Assembly: GCA_019237595.1 (NCBI GenBank) | Contig: JAFAGU010000185.1 | Location: 1-22,384 of the forward strand | Length of the DNA: 22,384 bases | Direction: 5' to 3' | DNA from: Betaproteobacteria bacterium | GTDB lineage: Bacteria > Pseudomonadota > Gammaproteobacteria > Burkholderiales > SG8-39 | In this document: positions 1 to 9,817 of the stretch, in pieces | Numbering within the stretch: the first letter of the stretch is position 1 | Layout of the letters: the number at the start of each line of letters is the position of its first letter | The notes under the pieces: model-generated | The model's input: only the letters and a program-made list of their open reading frames with translations | Told to the model about the DNA's origin: nothing | Databases searched by the model: none | Made by a program: the position numbers and the translations under genes

Positions 1-2048
1 TTGCTTGCGTTTGCCGGGACCCCCGACCCCCATATCAGGATGCCGTCAGCCAGCGTCGCGCCGTTACCGCCGCCCGTGCCCTGAATGCTGATCGTTCCGC
101 TGGTGGTCTGCAGCACCGTATTGGTCAGCATGACGCCGGAGGCGGTCGAGCCGCCATCCATGCCATGCCCACGGATCACCACATTGCCCGCGCCGGCGCT
201 CACGCTGGCGCTGTTGAAATAGACGCCTTTCCCGGACGTGGCCGACGTGCCCCATGCCATGGCCGAACCGGCGCCGCCTAACGTGATGTTTCCGCCGTTG
301 CTGAGCAGCCGGGCCGTCGAGCTCCCATCGCCAATCTGAATTCCGCCGATCTGGTTCCCGTCGTTGTCGGCGGTCAAGGTGATGTTCAGGGCGCCGCCGG
401 TCGACCGGATATTCGCGCCGCCGTTCATCAGGATCGACTCGTTCGCCGTCAGCGTGAAATTGCGCGTGGGCGCGTTCGAGTAGAGGATGTCGGCGCCGGT
501 CGCGATCGTGATGTTTCCGGACGACTGGAAGTTGACGTTGGTGTTCGCGAGGATCGCGTTCACCGTGCCGGAGGTGATATTTCCGGTCGCTGGGTCGTCG
601 GCGAAGAGCCATGTACCCTGGTTCGCCGTGATGTTTCCGGCCGGGCTCGGTCCGTTGAAATCGACGGTCGCGTTGTTGGTGATCGTCAGTTCGCCCGGGT
701 CGAGAAGAAGCGTTCCGGTGTTCCCCTTCGGCGCCGTGGTGTCGACCATGCCGGCGAAGTTGAGGGTTTGCTTGCCGGAAACTTCCACATTGCCGCCATC
801 GCCGCCGAGCGCGCCGCCGCGCGCGGTGATCGTGCCGTAGAAGCGCGTGTCGCCGTCAGCCCAGACGACGACGTTGCCGCCTTGGCCACTCTGGGTCGCG
901 TCGGCGCGGATCGTCGCGGAGGAGAGCACGACGGTGCGCTGCGCGTTCAGGACGTCCGGGTTTGCGCCGTGGAAGTCGCCGCCGATGAGCACGGAGCCGC
1001 CGCCCGTTGCCCCTGAAGCATCGACGTTGGCGTTGAGGACGCCAACCTGCTTGCCGAGGAGCTGGATCTGGCCGCCGTTCATCTCGGCGCCGGTGGCGCG
1101 TATTTCTCCTTGCGCGATGAGGGTGCCGGTGTCCGCCTGGACCTGGACGCTGCCGCCCTTCCCGCCGCTTGCGTCGATCGTCGACGTCGTGTCGAGCGTC
1201 ACGTCCTTGATCGCGCGAAGGACGATCTTTCCGCCGTCGCCGACCTCGGCGCGAGCCGCCGAGACGAGGCCGGAGTTGCGAAGCAGCGTGCCGTAGATGC
1301 CGACGGAGCCAGAGGCGGCGACGATCTGTCCGGCGTTGAGCGCCTGGTTGGCCGGCGCAGTGAGCTGGACCCGCAGGTCGGGGGTGCGCGCGTTGACGAG
1401 CTCGACCGACGTGCCGGCTGCCACGACGACCTCGCCCTTGGGGCTCGTGACAACGCCGGTCGCCTGGTTCTCCACCTGCGGGGCGATGAGGTAGATGAAG
1501 CCGCCGTCCGAGGTCCGGATGGTTCCCGCGTTGGTGAGGCTGCCCTCGGTGCCGATTCCGGTGAACCGGAGCCGCCCGCTCAGGAAATCGGCATCGGTGA
1601 TGTTGAGCGTCGAGGCGACGAAGCCGGGCACGTCGATCGTGGAGCCGGCGCCGAAGACGATGCCCGAGGGATTGATGAGGAATACTCGGCCGTTCGAGCT
1701 GAGCTGCCCGAGGATCAGCGAGGGGTTTTGCGCGACGACGCGGTTGAGGACCGAGCTCGACGCGTTCTGCTGCAGGAACCGGGTGATCTCGTCCTTCTGG
1801 ATCGAGAACTGCTGCCAGTTGATGATCGTCCCGGGAACGTTCGTGACGGTGAGCGTGTTGCCGCTCAGCGAGAATGTGGCGCTCCCCGAGGCGACGACGC
1901 CGCCAGTGGGATTGGCGAATGCCGACGGAGCGGTTCCGGCGAAAGCGCCGGCGAGGGCGAGCGCGAGGGCGCTGCGCTTGGGAAACGCGTGCGATCGCAA
2001 CGCTCCCGGCAGCTTGGTCGGCCTAGCTGGTTCCTGCGAACGGCGCAA
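1..2048 (-). CDS. TpsA-type exoprotein, filamentous haemagglutinin N-terminal domain (3' partial)
   Basis: Secreted substrate of a two-partner secretion system, expected to cross the outer membrane through the TpsB partner encoded just upstream and to fold as a long beta-helix. About 682 codons are open to the window edge with no stop. A basic N-region and hydrophobic stretch end in an AFA/NP signal-peptidase site (cut near base 1919). The TPS domain follows at once, with the family motifs NWQQFSI, EITRF and NPSGIVFG. The rest is Gly/Asn/Thr/Ser-rich, with repeated short N-I-T and G-G-N patterns typical of beta-helix passengers. No ATG precedes the signal peptide. I chose TTG at 2048 because AGGGGGA lies a few bases upstream; GTG at 2084 is the alternative and the frame is closed at 2139-2141. 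Cargo function (adhesin, contact-dependent toxin or other) depends on the missing C-terminus. Confidence 0.88.
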   Translation of the reverse strand, partial: MRRSQEPARPTKLPGALRSHAFPKRSALALALAGAFAGTAPSAFANPTGGVVASGSATFSLSGNTLTVTNVPGTIINWQQFSIQKDEITRFLQQNASSSVLNRVVAQNPSLILGQLSSNGRVFLINPSGIVFGAGSTIDVPGFVASTLNITDADFLSGRLRFTGIGTEGSLTNAGTIRTSDGGFIYLIAPQVENQATGVVTSPKGEVVVAAGTSVELVNARTPDLRVQLTAPANQALNAGQIVAASGSVGIYGTLLRNSGLVSAARAEVGDGGKIVLRAIKDVTLDTTSTIDASGGKGGSVQVQADTGTLIAQGEIRATGAEMNGGQIQLLGKQVGVLNANVDASGATGGGSVLIGGDFHGANPDVLNAQRTVVLSSATIRADATQSGQGGNVVVWADGDTRFYGTITARGGALGGDGGNVEVSGKQTLNFAGMVDTTAPKGNTGTLLLDPGELTITNNATVDFNGPSPAGNITANQGTWLFADDPATGNITSGTVNAILANTNVNFQSSGNITIATGADILYSNAPTRNFTLTANESILMNGGANIRSTGGALNITLTADNDGNQIGGIQIGDGSSTARLLSNGGNITLGGAGSAMAWGTSATSGKGVYFNSASVSAGAGNVVIRGHGMDGGSTASGVMLTNTVLQTTSGTISIQGTGGGNGATLADGILIWGSGVPANAS

Positions 2049-2291
2049 CGATCCCCCTGCTGTGCCGGCGGCGGCGCCCGACACTATTGCTAACGTCCGA
2101 ATCCTACGCCCCGCCCCTCTGCGGGATGAGGAATTACGTCACGCGAATCTTACCAGTGCGGCGCCTCGCGGCGACACAAGATCATGCTCTCAACGCGCTG
2201 TTTCTGAGGGATTTTTTGTCGTCGGGGAGCGACAGCGCGACCGGCTCTTCACTGCAGGCGGACAGCGCCCTGACATCAAGCTGAAACGATG

Positions 2292-4049
2292 TCAAAAAAC
2301 GTAAGAAAAGCTGGCGTGGATGCGGCTTCGGTTCGCCTGCTCGGTACCGCCTTGATGATCGACCTGAGCCCAGTCCAGGCGGAATGCCACGTTGGTACCC
2401 TTCGAGAACCTTAGGCCCACTCCATGGCTCCAGATGTTCTGGCTGCGCTGCTCGGCGGGCCCGGGATGGTTACGCATCACCTTGCCCCAGTCGATGAACC
2501 CCAGAACCCGCGCGCGGACGCCTTCGGTATCGAAGGACTTGCCGAAGTCGGGCGTGTAGACCTCCATCGAGCCCCGGTAGCCGAAGTCGTTCGCGATCTC
2601 GCGCTCCAGGAAGCCACGCACCGAATCGGCACCGCCGATACCGAACTGTTCGCCCGGCACCAGCATATCGCGCGTGTACTGCCCGTTAAGGGCCGCGCGC
2701 GCCTGCCAGTCGTTGTTGAACGCGTAATTGTGATTGAACGACCACTTCAGGATCTCGTAATCCGCCCGGGCGCAGTCGCCGATGCCGTTGTTCCGCGCGA
2801 CCGGAAACGTCTGGCAAAAAGTCTGGCGGTCGCCGTCGTTCCCGCCAGGCAGGTTCCGCGTGTATCCGGCGGAGAAGGACGTCTCGCTGTTTTGCCGACG
2901 ATAGAAGCCGAGATACGTGAATGCGATGGGATGGACCGTGACGTCCGCCGCGAGCTGTGTCGTCCCGCCGACGGGGCGAACGCCCTTGTTGTCGTACGTG
3001 CGCCAATCCTGGGAAATGGCGATGCGATGCTCGTAATCACCCACCTTGTCCAGGTTGTGCGTGTAGCGCCCGCTGAGGACGGTACCCGCGCCCGTGATCG
3101 AGAAAAGATTGCCGACGTTGCCGGAATTGACGTTGGAATTGCCGAACACAATGTCGAGCGTGTCGCCGAGCGAGTAAAACGGGATCTTGAGCCCGGCTCC
3201 GAGGACCATCACCCTTCCGTTCGGCTCGAGCGAGAGGTTCGTCCGCTCGCCGGAGGTGTTGATGTTGTTCGAGTACGGCGACGTCACGTACTGCAGCGAA
3301 AGCACCTCGTCGCCCCCGAACGCGTTCGCGTTTAGGTAGCCGAATCCGACGCGCAGCTTGCCGGTCGTCGCATTCCCGGTGTTATCGACCGTGATGCTTC
3401 CCTTGCTGGGTTTCTCGTCGACGACCCGCACCACCGCGTCGACGGTTCCTTCCTCCTGCCCGCTGCGCAGGAGCGCGGTCTCCTGCTTCGAGGGGTTCTC
3501 GTTGGCGATGCGCAGGTTGCGCGCGATCTCGTTGATGTTCGGCGCCTTGCCGGGTGCAAGCGCCGGGACGCTGCCTCGAACGTTCGCTTCGTCGAAGAAC
3601 TTGTTTCCTTCGACGAGGACGCGACCGATCCTCGCTTCCACGATTTGCAGGCGCACTTCCCCGCGCTCGAGCTCCTGCTCGGGCAGCACGACTTGCACCG
3701 CGCTCCAGCCAGCCTGCGCGTACGCCCGCTCGACCGCCTCGAGGGCGCGCTGCACGTCCGCGAACTGTCGCCCCGGCCCCGTGAAGGGCTGGGTGATTTC
3801 CGCGAGGCGTTCCTGCGGGATGAGCGTCGCCCCATCGAAGACGAAACGCCGGATCTCGAAGCGAGGCGAATCGTCCGCAGCCGGCTTAGGCGCTTGCGCA
3901 AGAACGAGCGAGCACATGCAGAGCGCAAGCGCTCCGCAGCCGAGCTTCAACAACCCCCGAATTCGCCCCAACCTTCCCCCAAAGGCAAGCCGCCCCTGCC
4001 CGTGCCGGATTAGAGCAGCAAAAGCGGCTGGAATCAATTTGTTATGCAA
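2292..4049 (-). CDS. TpsB outer-membrane transporter of the ShlB/FhaC/HecB family
   Basis: Omp85-superfamily pore that recognises the TPS domain of its TpsA partner in the periplasm and exports it. The product is 585 aa, usual for the family. A long basic N-region precedes a hydrophobic segment (about 36-50) and AQA cleavage site. The first POTRA domain spans about 64-138 and the second about 141-212. The 16-strand barrel follows to the end and closes with aromatic residues YVF. The conserved VRGF motif of the barrel loop L6 is at 477-480. The start is uncertain. TTG at 4049 is the most upstream start but has no clear Shine-Dalgarno, no Met occurs before the signal peptide, and a TTG further in is possible. 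It precedes tpsA by 243 bases on the same strand, the usual tpsB-tpsA order. Confidence 0.92.
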   Translation of the reverse strand: MHNKLIPAAFAALIRHGQGRLAFGGRLGRIRGLLKLGCGALALCMCSLVLAQAPKPAADDSPRFEIRRFVFDGATLIPQERLAEITQPFTGPGRQFADVQRALEAVERAYAQAGWSAVQVVLPEQELERGEVRLQIVEARIGRVLVEGNKFFDEANVRGSVPALAPGKAPNINEIARNLRIANENPSKQETALLRSGQEEGTVDAVVRVVDEKPSKGSITVDNTGNATTGKLRVGFGYLNANAFGGDEVLSLQYVTSPYSNNINTSGERTNLSLEPNGRVMVLGAGLKIPFYSLGDTLDIVFGNSNVNSGNVGNLFSITGAGTVLSGRYTHNLDKVGDYEHRIAISQDWRTYDNKGVRPVGGTTQLAADVTVHPIAFTYLGFYRRQNSETSFSAGYTRNLPGGNDGDRQTFCQTFPVARNNGIGDCARADYEILKWSFNHNYAFNNDWQARAALNGQYTRDMLVPGEQFGIGGADSVRGFLEREIANDFGYRGSMEVYTPDFGKSFDTEGVRARVLGFIDWGKVMRNHPGPAEQRSQNIWSHGVGLRFSKGTNVAFRLDWAQVDHQGGTEQANRSRIHASFSYVF

Positions 4050-4081
4050 ACGCGGCGCGCCGGCGCTCGGACGCGCTCGTT

Positions 4082-4087
4082 TATAAT
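4082..4087 (+). promoter_or_regulatory. Candidate -10 element upstream of trxB
   Basis: A perfect TATAAT lies 38 bases upstream of the trxB start codon in a short divergent gap. No recognisable -35 hexamer is present at 16-18 bases further upstream, so this is a partial promoter call. Confidence 0.4.
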
Positions 4088-4125
4088 TTTCCCGTTTCTC
4101 TCCGGATATCCCGAAGCCGCTCCCG

Positions 4126-5079
4126 ATGCCGACCCGCCACGCTCGCCTCCTGATCCTGGGGTCGGGCCCCGCCGGCTATACCGCCGCCGTGTACGCCGCG
4201 CGGGCGAACCTGCGGCCGCTGCTCGTCACGGGCCTTGCGCAAGGGGGCCAGCTCATGACGACCACCGATGTCGACAACTGGCCGGCCGACGCTGACGGCG
4301 TACAGGGCCCCGACCTCATGCAGCGCTTCCAGAAGCACGCCGAGCGCTTCGAGACGGAGCTCCTCTTCGACCACATCCACACCGCCAACCTCGCCGGAAA
4401 GCCGATTTCCCTGGAAGGCGATTCCGCCACCTACACCTGCGATGCACTGGTGATCGCGACCGGCGCTTCGGCCCGCTACCTCGGCCTCGAGTCGGAGCAG
4501 AAATTCATGGGCCGGGGCGTTTCGGCCTGCGCCACCTGCGACGGTTTTTTCTACAAGGGGCAGGACGTCGTGGTCGTGGGCGGCGGCAACACCGCCGTGG
4601 AAGAGGCCCTGTACCTGGCGAACCTTTGCCGCCGGGTCACCCTCGTGCACCGGCGAGACCGCTTCCGCGCGGAAAAGATCATGGTGGACAAGCTCATGAA
4701 GCGCGTCGGCGAAGGGAAGATCGCCCTCGAGCTCGATTCGGTCGTCGACGAGGTCCTCGGCGACGCCAAGGGCGTCGATGGGGTTCGCGTCCGCAACCTG
4801 AAGACGGGGCAGCCGCGCGACCTTGAAGTCAAGGGCTTCTTCGTCGCCATCGGCCATACGCCCAACACGACGATCTTCAACGGGCAGCTGGAAATGCAGG
4901 ATGGCTACATCGTCACCCGCGGCGGGCGGAACGGCCTCGCGACGGCCACCAGCGTGCCGGGCGTTTTCGCGGCGGGCGATGTGCAGGATCACGTCTATCG
5001 CCAGGCGGTGACGAGCGCCGCAAGCGGCTGCATGGCCGCGCTCGATGCCGAGAAATACCTCGATGCGCTTGCGTCCTGA
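4126..5079 (+). CDS. trxB: Thioredoxin-disulfide reductase
   Basis: Cytoplasmic FAD flavoenzyme that passes electrons from NADPH to thioredoxin. The 317 aa product is the normal length for the low-molecular-weight class. The FAD-binding GSGPAG is at residues 12-17 and the redox-active CATC at 135-138. The NADPH-binding GGGNTA is at 152-157 followed by HRRDRFRA at 175-182. A C-terminal FAD segment, AAGDVQDHVYRQA, covers 282-294. ATG at 4126 leaves the normal short lead before the first beta strand, although its Shine-Dalgarno is weak. The 3' end overlaps the downstream Smr gene by 17 bases, so the two are probably co-transcribed. The identification is secure; the pairing with Smr has no obvious functional logic. 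Confidence 0.97.
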   Translation: MPTRHARLLILGSGPAGYTAAVYAARANLRPLLVTGLAQGGQLMTTTDVDNWPADADGVQGPDLMQRFQKHAERFETELLFDHIHTANLAGKPISLEGDSATYTCDALVIATGASARYLGLESEQKFMGRGVSACATCDGFFYKGQDVVVVGGGNTAVEEALYLANLCRRVTLVHRRDRFRAEKIMVDKLMKRVGEGKIALELDSVVDEVLGDAKGVDGVRVRNLKTGQPRDLEVKGFFVAIGHTPNTTIFNGQLEMQDGYIVTRGGRNGLATATSVPGVFAAGDVQDHVYRQAVTSAASGCMAALDAEKYLDALAS

Positions 5080-5605
5080 GGGCGAGCCGCTCGACGATGA
5101 GTTCAGGGCCGCAGTCTCGGATGTGCATCCGCTGGCACCGCCGCGGCGCGTTTCGCGGCAGCCGGCGGCGCCCTCTCCGCTTCCGCGCCAGACGCGACTG
5201 GACGAATCCGCCGTGCTCGACGATGCGCTCCATGGCGCGATTTCAGTCGACGACGCGCTCGAGAGCGGAGACGAGCTCGTCTACCTGCGCGATGGCCTGC
5301 CGCGCCAGGTGCTGCGCAAGCTGCGCGGAGGCTATTGGGTCGTGCAGGCGACGCTCGACCTGCATGGAATGAACCGCGCCGAGGCCGCCCGGGCCACGCA
5401 GGAGTTCCTGCGCCGCTGCAGCTCGCGCGGCGTACGCTGCGTGCGCATCGTGCACGGAAAGGGCCTGCGCTCGCCAAATCGCGAGCCGGTGCTCAAGCAC
5501 AAACTGCACAGCTGGCTGCCGAGGCTCGACGAGGTGCTTGCCTTCTGCCAGGCGCCCGGCGCGCAGGGCGGCAGCGGCGCGCTGATGGTGCTGCTGCGCG
5601 GGTGA
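5063..5605 (+). CDS. Smr/MutS2 C-terminal domain protein
   Basis: A stand-alone Smr-domain protein of 180 aa. Smr domains are nucleic-acid-binding or nicking modules; E. coli SmrB cleaves mRNA at collided ribosomes and other members act on DNA, so the target here is not known. The N-terminal half is Pro/Arg-rich and probably flexible. The Smr domain covers about residues 92-180, with LDLHG at 98-102, the HGKG loop at 131-134 and a C-terminal GGSGALMVLLR. I chose ATG at 5063 (17-base overlap with trxB) over ATG at 5045, because it starts just before the DDEFRAAV segment common at the start of these proteins. Neither start has a strong ribosome site. Translational coupling to trxB is likely. 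Confidence 0.88.
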   Translation: MRLRPEGEPLDDEFRAAVSDVHPLAPPRRVSRQPAAPSPLPRQTRLDESAVLDDALHGAISVDDALESGDELVYLRDGLPRQVLRKLRGGYWVVQATLDLHGMNRAEAARATQEFLRRCSSRGVRCVRIVHGKGLRSPNREPVLKHKLHSWLPRLDEVLAFCQAPGAQGGSGALMVLLRG

Positions 5606-5620
5606 GGGCTCAGGCTGCCG

Positions 5621-5959
5621 TCAGACCGCGGCCTCGTTCGTCTCGCCCGTGCGGATGCGAACGACATGCTCAACGGAGGTGACGAAGATCTTGCCATCGC
5701 CGATCTTGCCCGTCCTCGCCGACTTGACGATGGCGTCGATCGCCGATTCGACCTGGTTGTTGGCGACGACGACCTCGATCTTCACCTTTGGGAGGAAGTC
5801 CACGACGTACTCGGCGCCGCGGTAGAGCTCGGTATGGCCTTTCTGCCGCCCGAACCCCTTGACCTCGGTCACCGTAAGCCCGGTTACGCCCACTTCGGAG
5901 AGCGCTTCCCGGACTTCGTCGAGCTTGAACGGCTTCACGATCGCTTCGATCTTCTTCAT
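5621..5959 (-). CDS. glnB: PII family nitrogen regulatory protein
   Basis: Trimeric cytoplasmic signal protein that reports nitrogen and energy status by binding 2-oxoglutarate and ATP/ADP and by uridylylation. It controls targets such as GlnE, NtrB and AmtB. The 112 aa length is exact for the family. The T-loop carries Tyr51 in the context ELYRGAEYVVDF, the usual uridylylation site. The signature TGKIGDGKIFV and the ending RIRTGETNEAAV are present. ATG at 5959 has a perfect AGGAGGT four bases upstream, which decides against longer in-frame extensions. Sequence alone does not separate GlnB from GlnK; no amtB lies beside it, which favours GlnB. The gene converges on the Smr gene with 15 bases between and is divergent from the next gene. 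Confidence 0.95.
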   Translation of the reverse strand: MKKIEAIVKPFKLDEVREALSEVGVTGLTVTEVKGFGRQKGHTELYRGAEYVVDFLPKVKIEVVVANNQVESAIDAIVKSARTGKIGDGKIFVTSVEHVVRIRTGETNEAAV

Positions 5960-5990
5960 TCTGACCTCCTGATGGAAGGATTGTAGCGCC

Positions 5991-7103
5991 TTGGAAAGCG
6001 TTGAAGTCGCGGCCGGGTTGCGCGGCGTCGACCGCGAGGAATGGAACGCCCTGGCCGGGGAGCAGCCGTTCATGCGGTACGAGTTCCTCTCCGCCTTGAT
6101 CGAAACCGGCTGCGCGAGCCCCAGGACGGGCTGGACGCCGAGGTTCCTCCTCATGCGGCGCTCCGGCGCGCTGGTCGGCGCGATGCCGCTTTTCGCGAAG
6201 TCGCATTCCTATGGCGAATACGTGTTCGACTGGGCCTGGGCCGATGCCTACGAGCGGCACGGGTTGCAGTATTACCCCAAGCACCTTTGCGCGGTGCCGT
6301 TCACCCCGGTGGCGGGACGCCGACTGCTATCGGCGAGCCCCCGGGATGCAGAAACGATCATTTCCGAAGCGCTCTCGCTCTCCAAGGATCTTTCGTCGCT
6401 TCACGTGCTCTTTGCGACCGAGGACGAGGCGCAGCTCCTGCATCGCCGCGGGCTGCTCCTGCGCCGAACGGTGCAGTTCCACTGGTCCAACGCGGGCTAT
6501 TCCGATTTCGAGGACTTCCTGGCGCGCCTGTCGCATGGCAAGCGCAAGAACATCCGCCAGGAGCGGCGCCGGGTACGCGAGGCCGGCGTGACGCTGCGGC
6601 GGCTCGAGGGGAGCGAGATCGACGCCGGCCGCTGGGAATTCTTCTGGCGCTGCTATCGGAACACGTACGCGGCGCATGGTTCGACGCCTTACCTCAGCCT
6701 CGCGTTCTTCCTCCGGCTCGGACAGGCGCTCAGCCCGAACGTCATGATGGTCCTCGCGGAACGGGACGGACAACCGATGGCGGCATCGCTTTTCCTGCGC
6801 GACTCGGAGCGGCTCTACGGGCGCTACTGGGGCGCAGTGGCGCACGTTCCACTCCTGCATTTCGAGTGCTGCTATTACCAGGCGATTGAATACGCGATCG
6901 AGCGCGGGCTCGCGGTCTTCGAGGGCGGAGCGCAAGGCGAGCACAAGCTCTTTCGCGGCCTGCTGCCGGTCGAGACCGCTTCGGCGCATTGGCTTGCCGA
7001 CGCGCGATTTGCGCGCGCCGTCGAGGATTTCCTTGAGCGTGAAGGGGCGAGCATGGCGCGATACGTGGATGAGTTGTGCGAGCATAGTCCCTTCAAGGAT
7101 TGA
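5991..7103 (+). CDS. FemAB-like / GNAT-fold acyltransferase (DUF482-type)
   Basis: A 370 aa protein that I recognise as the FemAB-like family often annotated as peptidoglycan biosynthesis/recognition or GNAT N-acetyltransferase; its substrate is not established. Visible features are the N-terminal WNALAGEQPFMRYEFL segment, a central basic LSHGKRKNIRQERRRV stretch (residues about 183-198) and the C-terminal FEGGAQGEHKLFRGLLP motif typical of this family. The frame is closed by TGA at 5970-5972, so TTG at 5991 is the only start that keeps the conserved N-terminus; GGAAGGA lies about ten bases upstream of it. Its start is only 31 bases from the divergent glnB start. The SDR gene follows after nine bases, suggesting co-transcription. 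Confidence 0.82.
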   Translation: MESVEVAAGLRGVDREEWNALAGEQPFMRYEFLSALIETGCASPRTGWTPRFLLMRRSGALVGAMPLFAKSHSYGEYVFDWAWADAYERHGLQYYPKHLCAVPFTPVAGRRLLSASPRDAETIISEALSLSKDLSSLHVLFATEDEAQLLHRRGLLLRRTVQFHWSNAGYSDFEDFLARLSHGKRKNIRQERRRVREAGVTLRRLEGSEIDAGRWEFFWRCYRNTYAAHGSTPYLSLAFFLRLGQALSPNVMMVLAERDGQPMAASLFLRDSERLYGRYWGAVAHVPLLHFECCYYQAIEYAIERGLAVFEGGAQGEHKLFRGLLPVETASAHWLADARFARAVEDFLEREGASMARYVDELCEHSPFKD

Positions 7104-7112
7104 AGGGACGTC

Positions 7113-7847
7113 ATGCGACTCAAAGGCAAGACCGCCATCGTGACCGGGGCCGCGTCGGGCTTCGGCGCCGGCATCGCCCGCCGGTTCGCCGAGGAAGGGG
7201 CGCGCGTCATCGTCAACGATCTGGACGACGCGCGCGGACGAAGCATGGCCGAATCGATCGGCGGAAAATTTGTCCGCGCCGACGTGACTCGCGCGGACGA
7301 TTGGCGACGTCTGGTCGACGCCGCACCAGAGCTCGATATCCTCGTCAACAATGCCGGCTGGACGCACCGGAACAAGCCCTACCTCGAGGTCAGCGAGAGC
7401 GAGTTCGACAAGGTCTACGCGGTCAACGTGAAGAGCGTCTACCTCTCCGCGCTGCACGTCGTGCCGCTTTTCCGCCGCCGGGGAGGCGGCTGCATCGTCA
7501 ATATCGCCTCGACCGCCGGCGTGCGTCCGCGTCCCGGCCTCACGGTGTACAACAGCTCGAAAGGCGCCGTCATCATCATGTCGAAGTCCATGGCGGCGGA
7601 GTTCGGTCCGGACCGGATCCGCGTCAATTGCGTGAACCCCGTGTTCAGTCCCGATACGGCGCTCTCCGCCGATTTCGCCGGCGGAGCGATCACGGAGGAA
7701 GCAAAGAAGCGCTTTCTCGCGACGATCCCGCTCGGCCGCTTTTCCACTCCGGTGGATATCGCGAACGCGTGCCTCTTCCTCGCCTCGGACGAGGCCGCCA
7801 TGGTGAGCGGCGCCTGCCTGGAGGTAGACGGCGCTCGCTGCGTCTAG
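7113..7847 (+). CDS. SDR family NAD(P)-dependent oxidoreductase
   Basis: Classical short-chain dehydrogenase/reductase of 244 aa. The cofactor-binding TGAASGFG is at residues 11-18 and NNAG at 79-82. Active-site residues are Asn105, Ser133, Tyr146 and Lys150 (YNSSK). The C-terminal half, with a long FLASDEAAMVSGACLEVDG ending, is FabG-like. The Asp-rich NDLDD after the second beta strand suggests NAD(H) preference, which is an inference. Substrate cannot be assigned. ATG at 7113 is supported by GAAGGGA upstream. It follows the FemAB-like gene by nine bases and converges on rhlE with three bases between the two stop codons. Confidence 0.93.
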   Translation: MRLKGKTAIVTGAASGFGAGIARRFAEEGARVIVNDLDDARGRSMAESIGGKFVRADVTRADDWRRLVDAAPELDILVNNAGWTHRNKPYLEVSESEFDKVYAVNVKSVYLSALHVVPLFRRRGGGCIVNIASTAGVRPRPGLTVYNSSKGAVIIMSKSMAAEFGPDRIRVNCVNPVFSPDTALSADFAGGAITEEAKKRFLATIPLGRFSTPVDIANACLFLASDEAAMVSGACLEVDGARCV

Positions 7848-7850
7848 CGC

Positions 7851-9215
<1,365 letters not shown>

Positions 9216-9249
9216 GACGAAGGCCTGCGCGTGAGCGCGAAAGGCCGCG

Positions 9250-9255
9250 ATTATA
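9250..9255 (-). promoter_or_regulatory. Candidate -10 element upstream of rhlE
   Basis: TATAAT on the minus strand about 35 bases upstream of the conserved rhlE N-terminus. A start of transcription near 9243 would give a short leader ending at the non-canonical start region. No matching -35 sits at normal spacing; the TTGACC directly abutting it is too close to count. Confidence 0.3.
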
Positions 9256-9257
9256 GG

Positions 9258-9785
9258 TCAATTGAGCGTGCGCGCTGCCCGATCGCCCGCTTCCTGCGGC
9301 TCGCTCCCTGGAAGCTTGAGCTCCATGTCCCAATCGCTCTTCTTCACCGCCGCCTGGAGGAGCCGGCAGAGCGAATGCAGGAGCACGGAATCGAAGGTCA
9401 GGGTCACGCCCTGGCCCTGGGAGGGATGCAGCGCCACCACCGGCTGGCCGTTCCGGTCGTGCCCGGTCTGAATGCGCGAGAGCAGCAAAGGCGCCTCGCC
9501 GAGCGGCGTGGCATGGCTTCCGGCGTCGTAGGGCTTGGAAAAATCCGCTTTCGATACCGCGTGCTCGTGCTCGAGGCCGAGGAGCGCCTTTCGTGCCTCG
9601 GGATTGGCCTGCGTGCGAATGCGAGGGCTCGCATCCTCCGCCAGCTTCACGAGCAGCGGCCAGAGAAGCTTCACGAACCTCCGCGTGAGCCAGAGGCGGA
9701 TCTCGATGCTCTCGCTCGTCGCGACCTGCATGAGCAGGCGGTCCTGCTCGGCGTCGTAATCGACCTTCAGCTGGTGCAGGCGCAT
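9258..9785 (-). CDS. Conserved protein of unknown function
   Basis: A 175 aa protein that I cannot assign to a named family; it resembles betaproteobacterial hypothetical proteins I have seen, but I cannot confirm that. It has no signal peptide or membrane helix. The N-terminal third reads as beta strands (MRLHQLKVDYDAEQDRLLMQ) followed by an Arg/Trp/Leu-rich helix around WLTRRFVKLLWPLLVKL (residues about 33-49). A central ADFSKPYDAG motif comes next, then a hydrophobic segment near the C-terminus. ATG at 9785 starts the recognisable protein; its ribosome site is not obvious. It lies 32 bases after hldE and about 40 bases before rhlE. The FSKPYD motif recurs as FSKPYE in the RhlE tail next door. 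A role with RhlE is speculation. Confidence 0.8.
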   Translation of the reverse strand: MRLHQLKVDYDAEQDRLLMQVATSESIEIRLWLTRRFVKLLWPLLVKLAEDASPRIRTQANPEARKALLGLEHEHAVSKADFSKPYDAGSHATPLGEAPLLLSRIQTGHDRNGQPVVALHPSQGQGVTLTFDSVLLHSLCRLLQAAVKKSDWDMELKLPGSEPQEAGDRAARTLN

Positions 9786-9817
9786 GGGCGAATAGTAGCT
9801 TCGCGACGCGCCGCGGC

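Noticed and set aside
1..1400. Tandem DNA repeats in tpsA
   Set aside because: The protein has recurring short N-I-T and G-G-N patterns, but I find no repeated DNA units.
1110..2093. Long plus-strand open frame opposite tpsA
   Set aside because: It is the exact antisense of the tpsA codons; the minus-strand translation has a signal peptide and TPS motifs, while this one is charged, low in hydrophobic structure and unlike any family.
9250..9261. TTGACC directly followed by TATAAT on the minus strand as a promoter pair
   Set aside because: The hexamers abut with no spacer, so they cannot work together; only the -10 was kept at low confidence.
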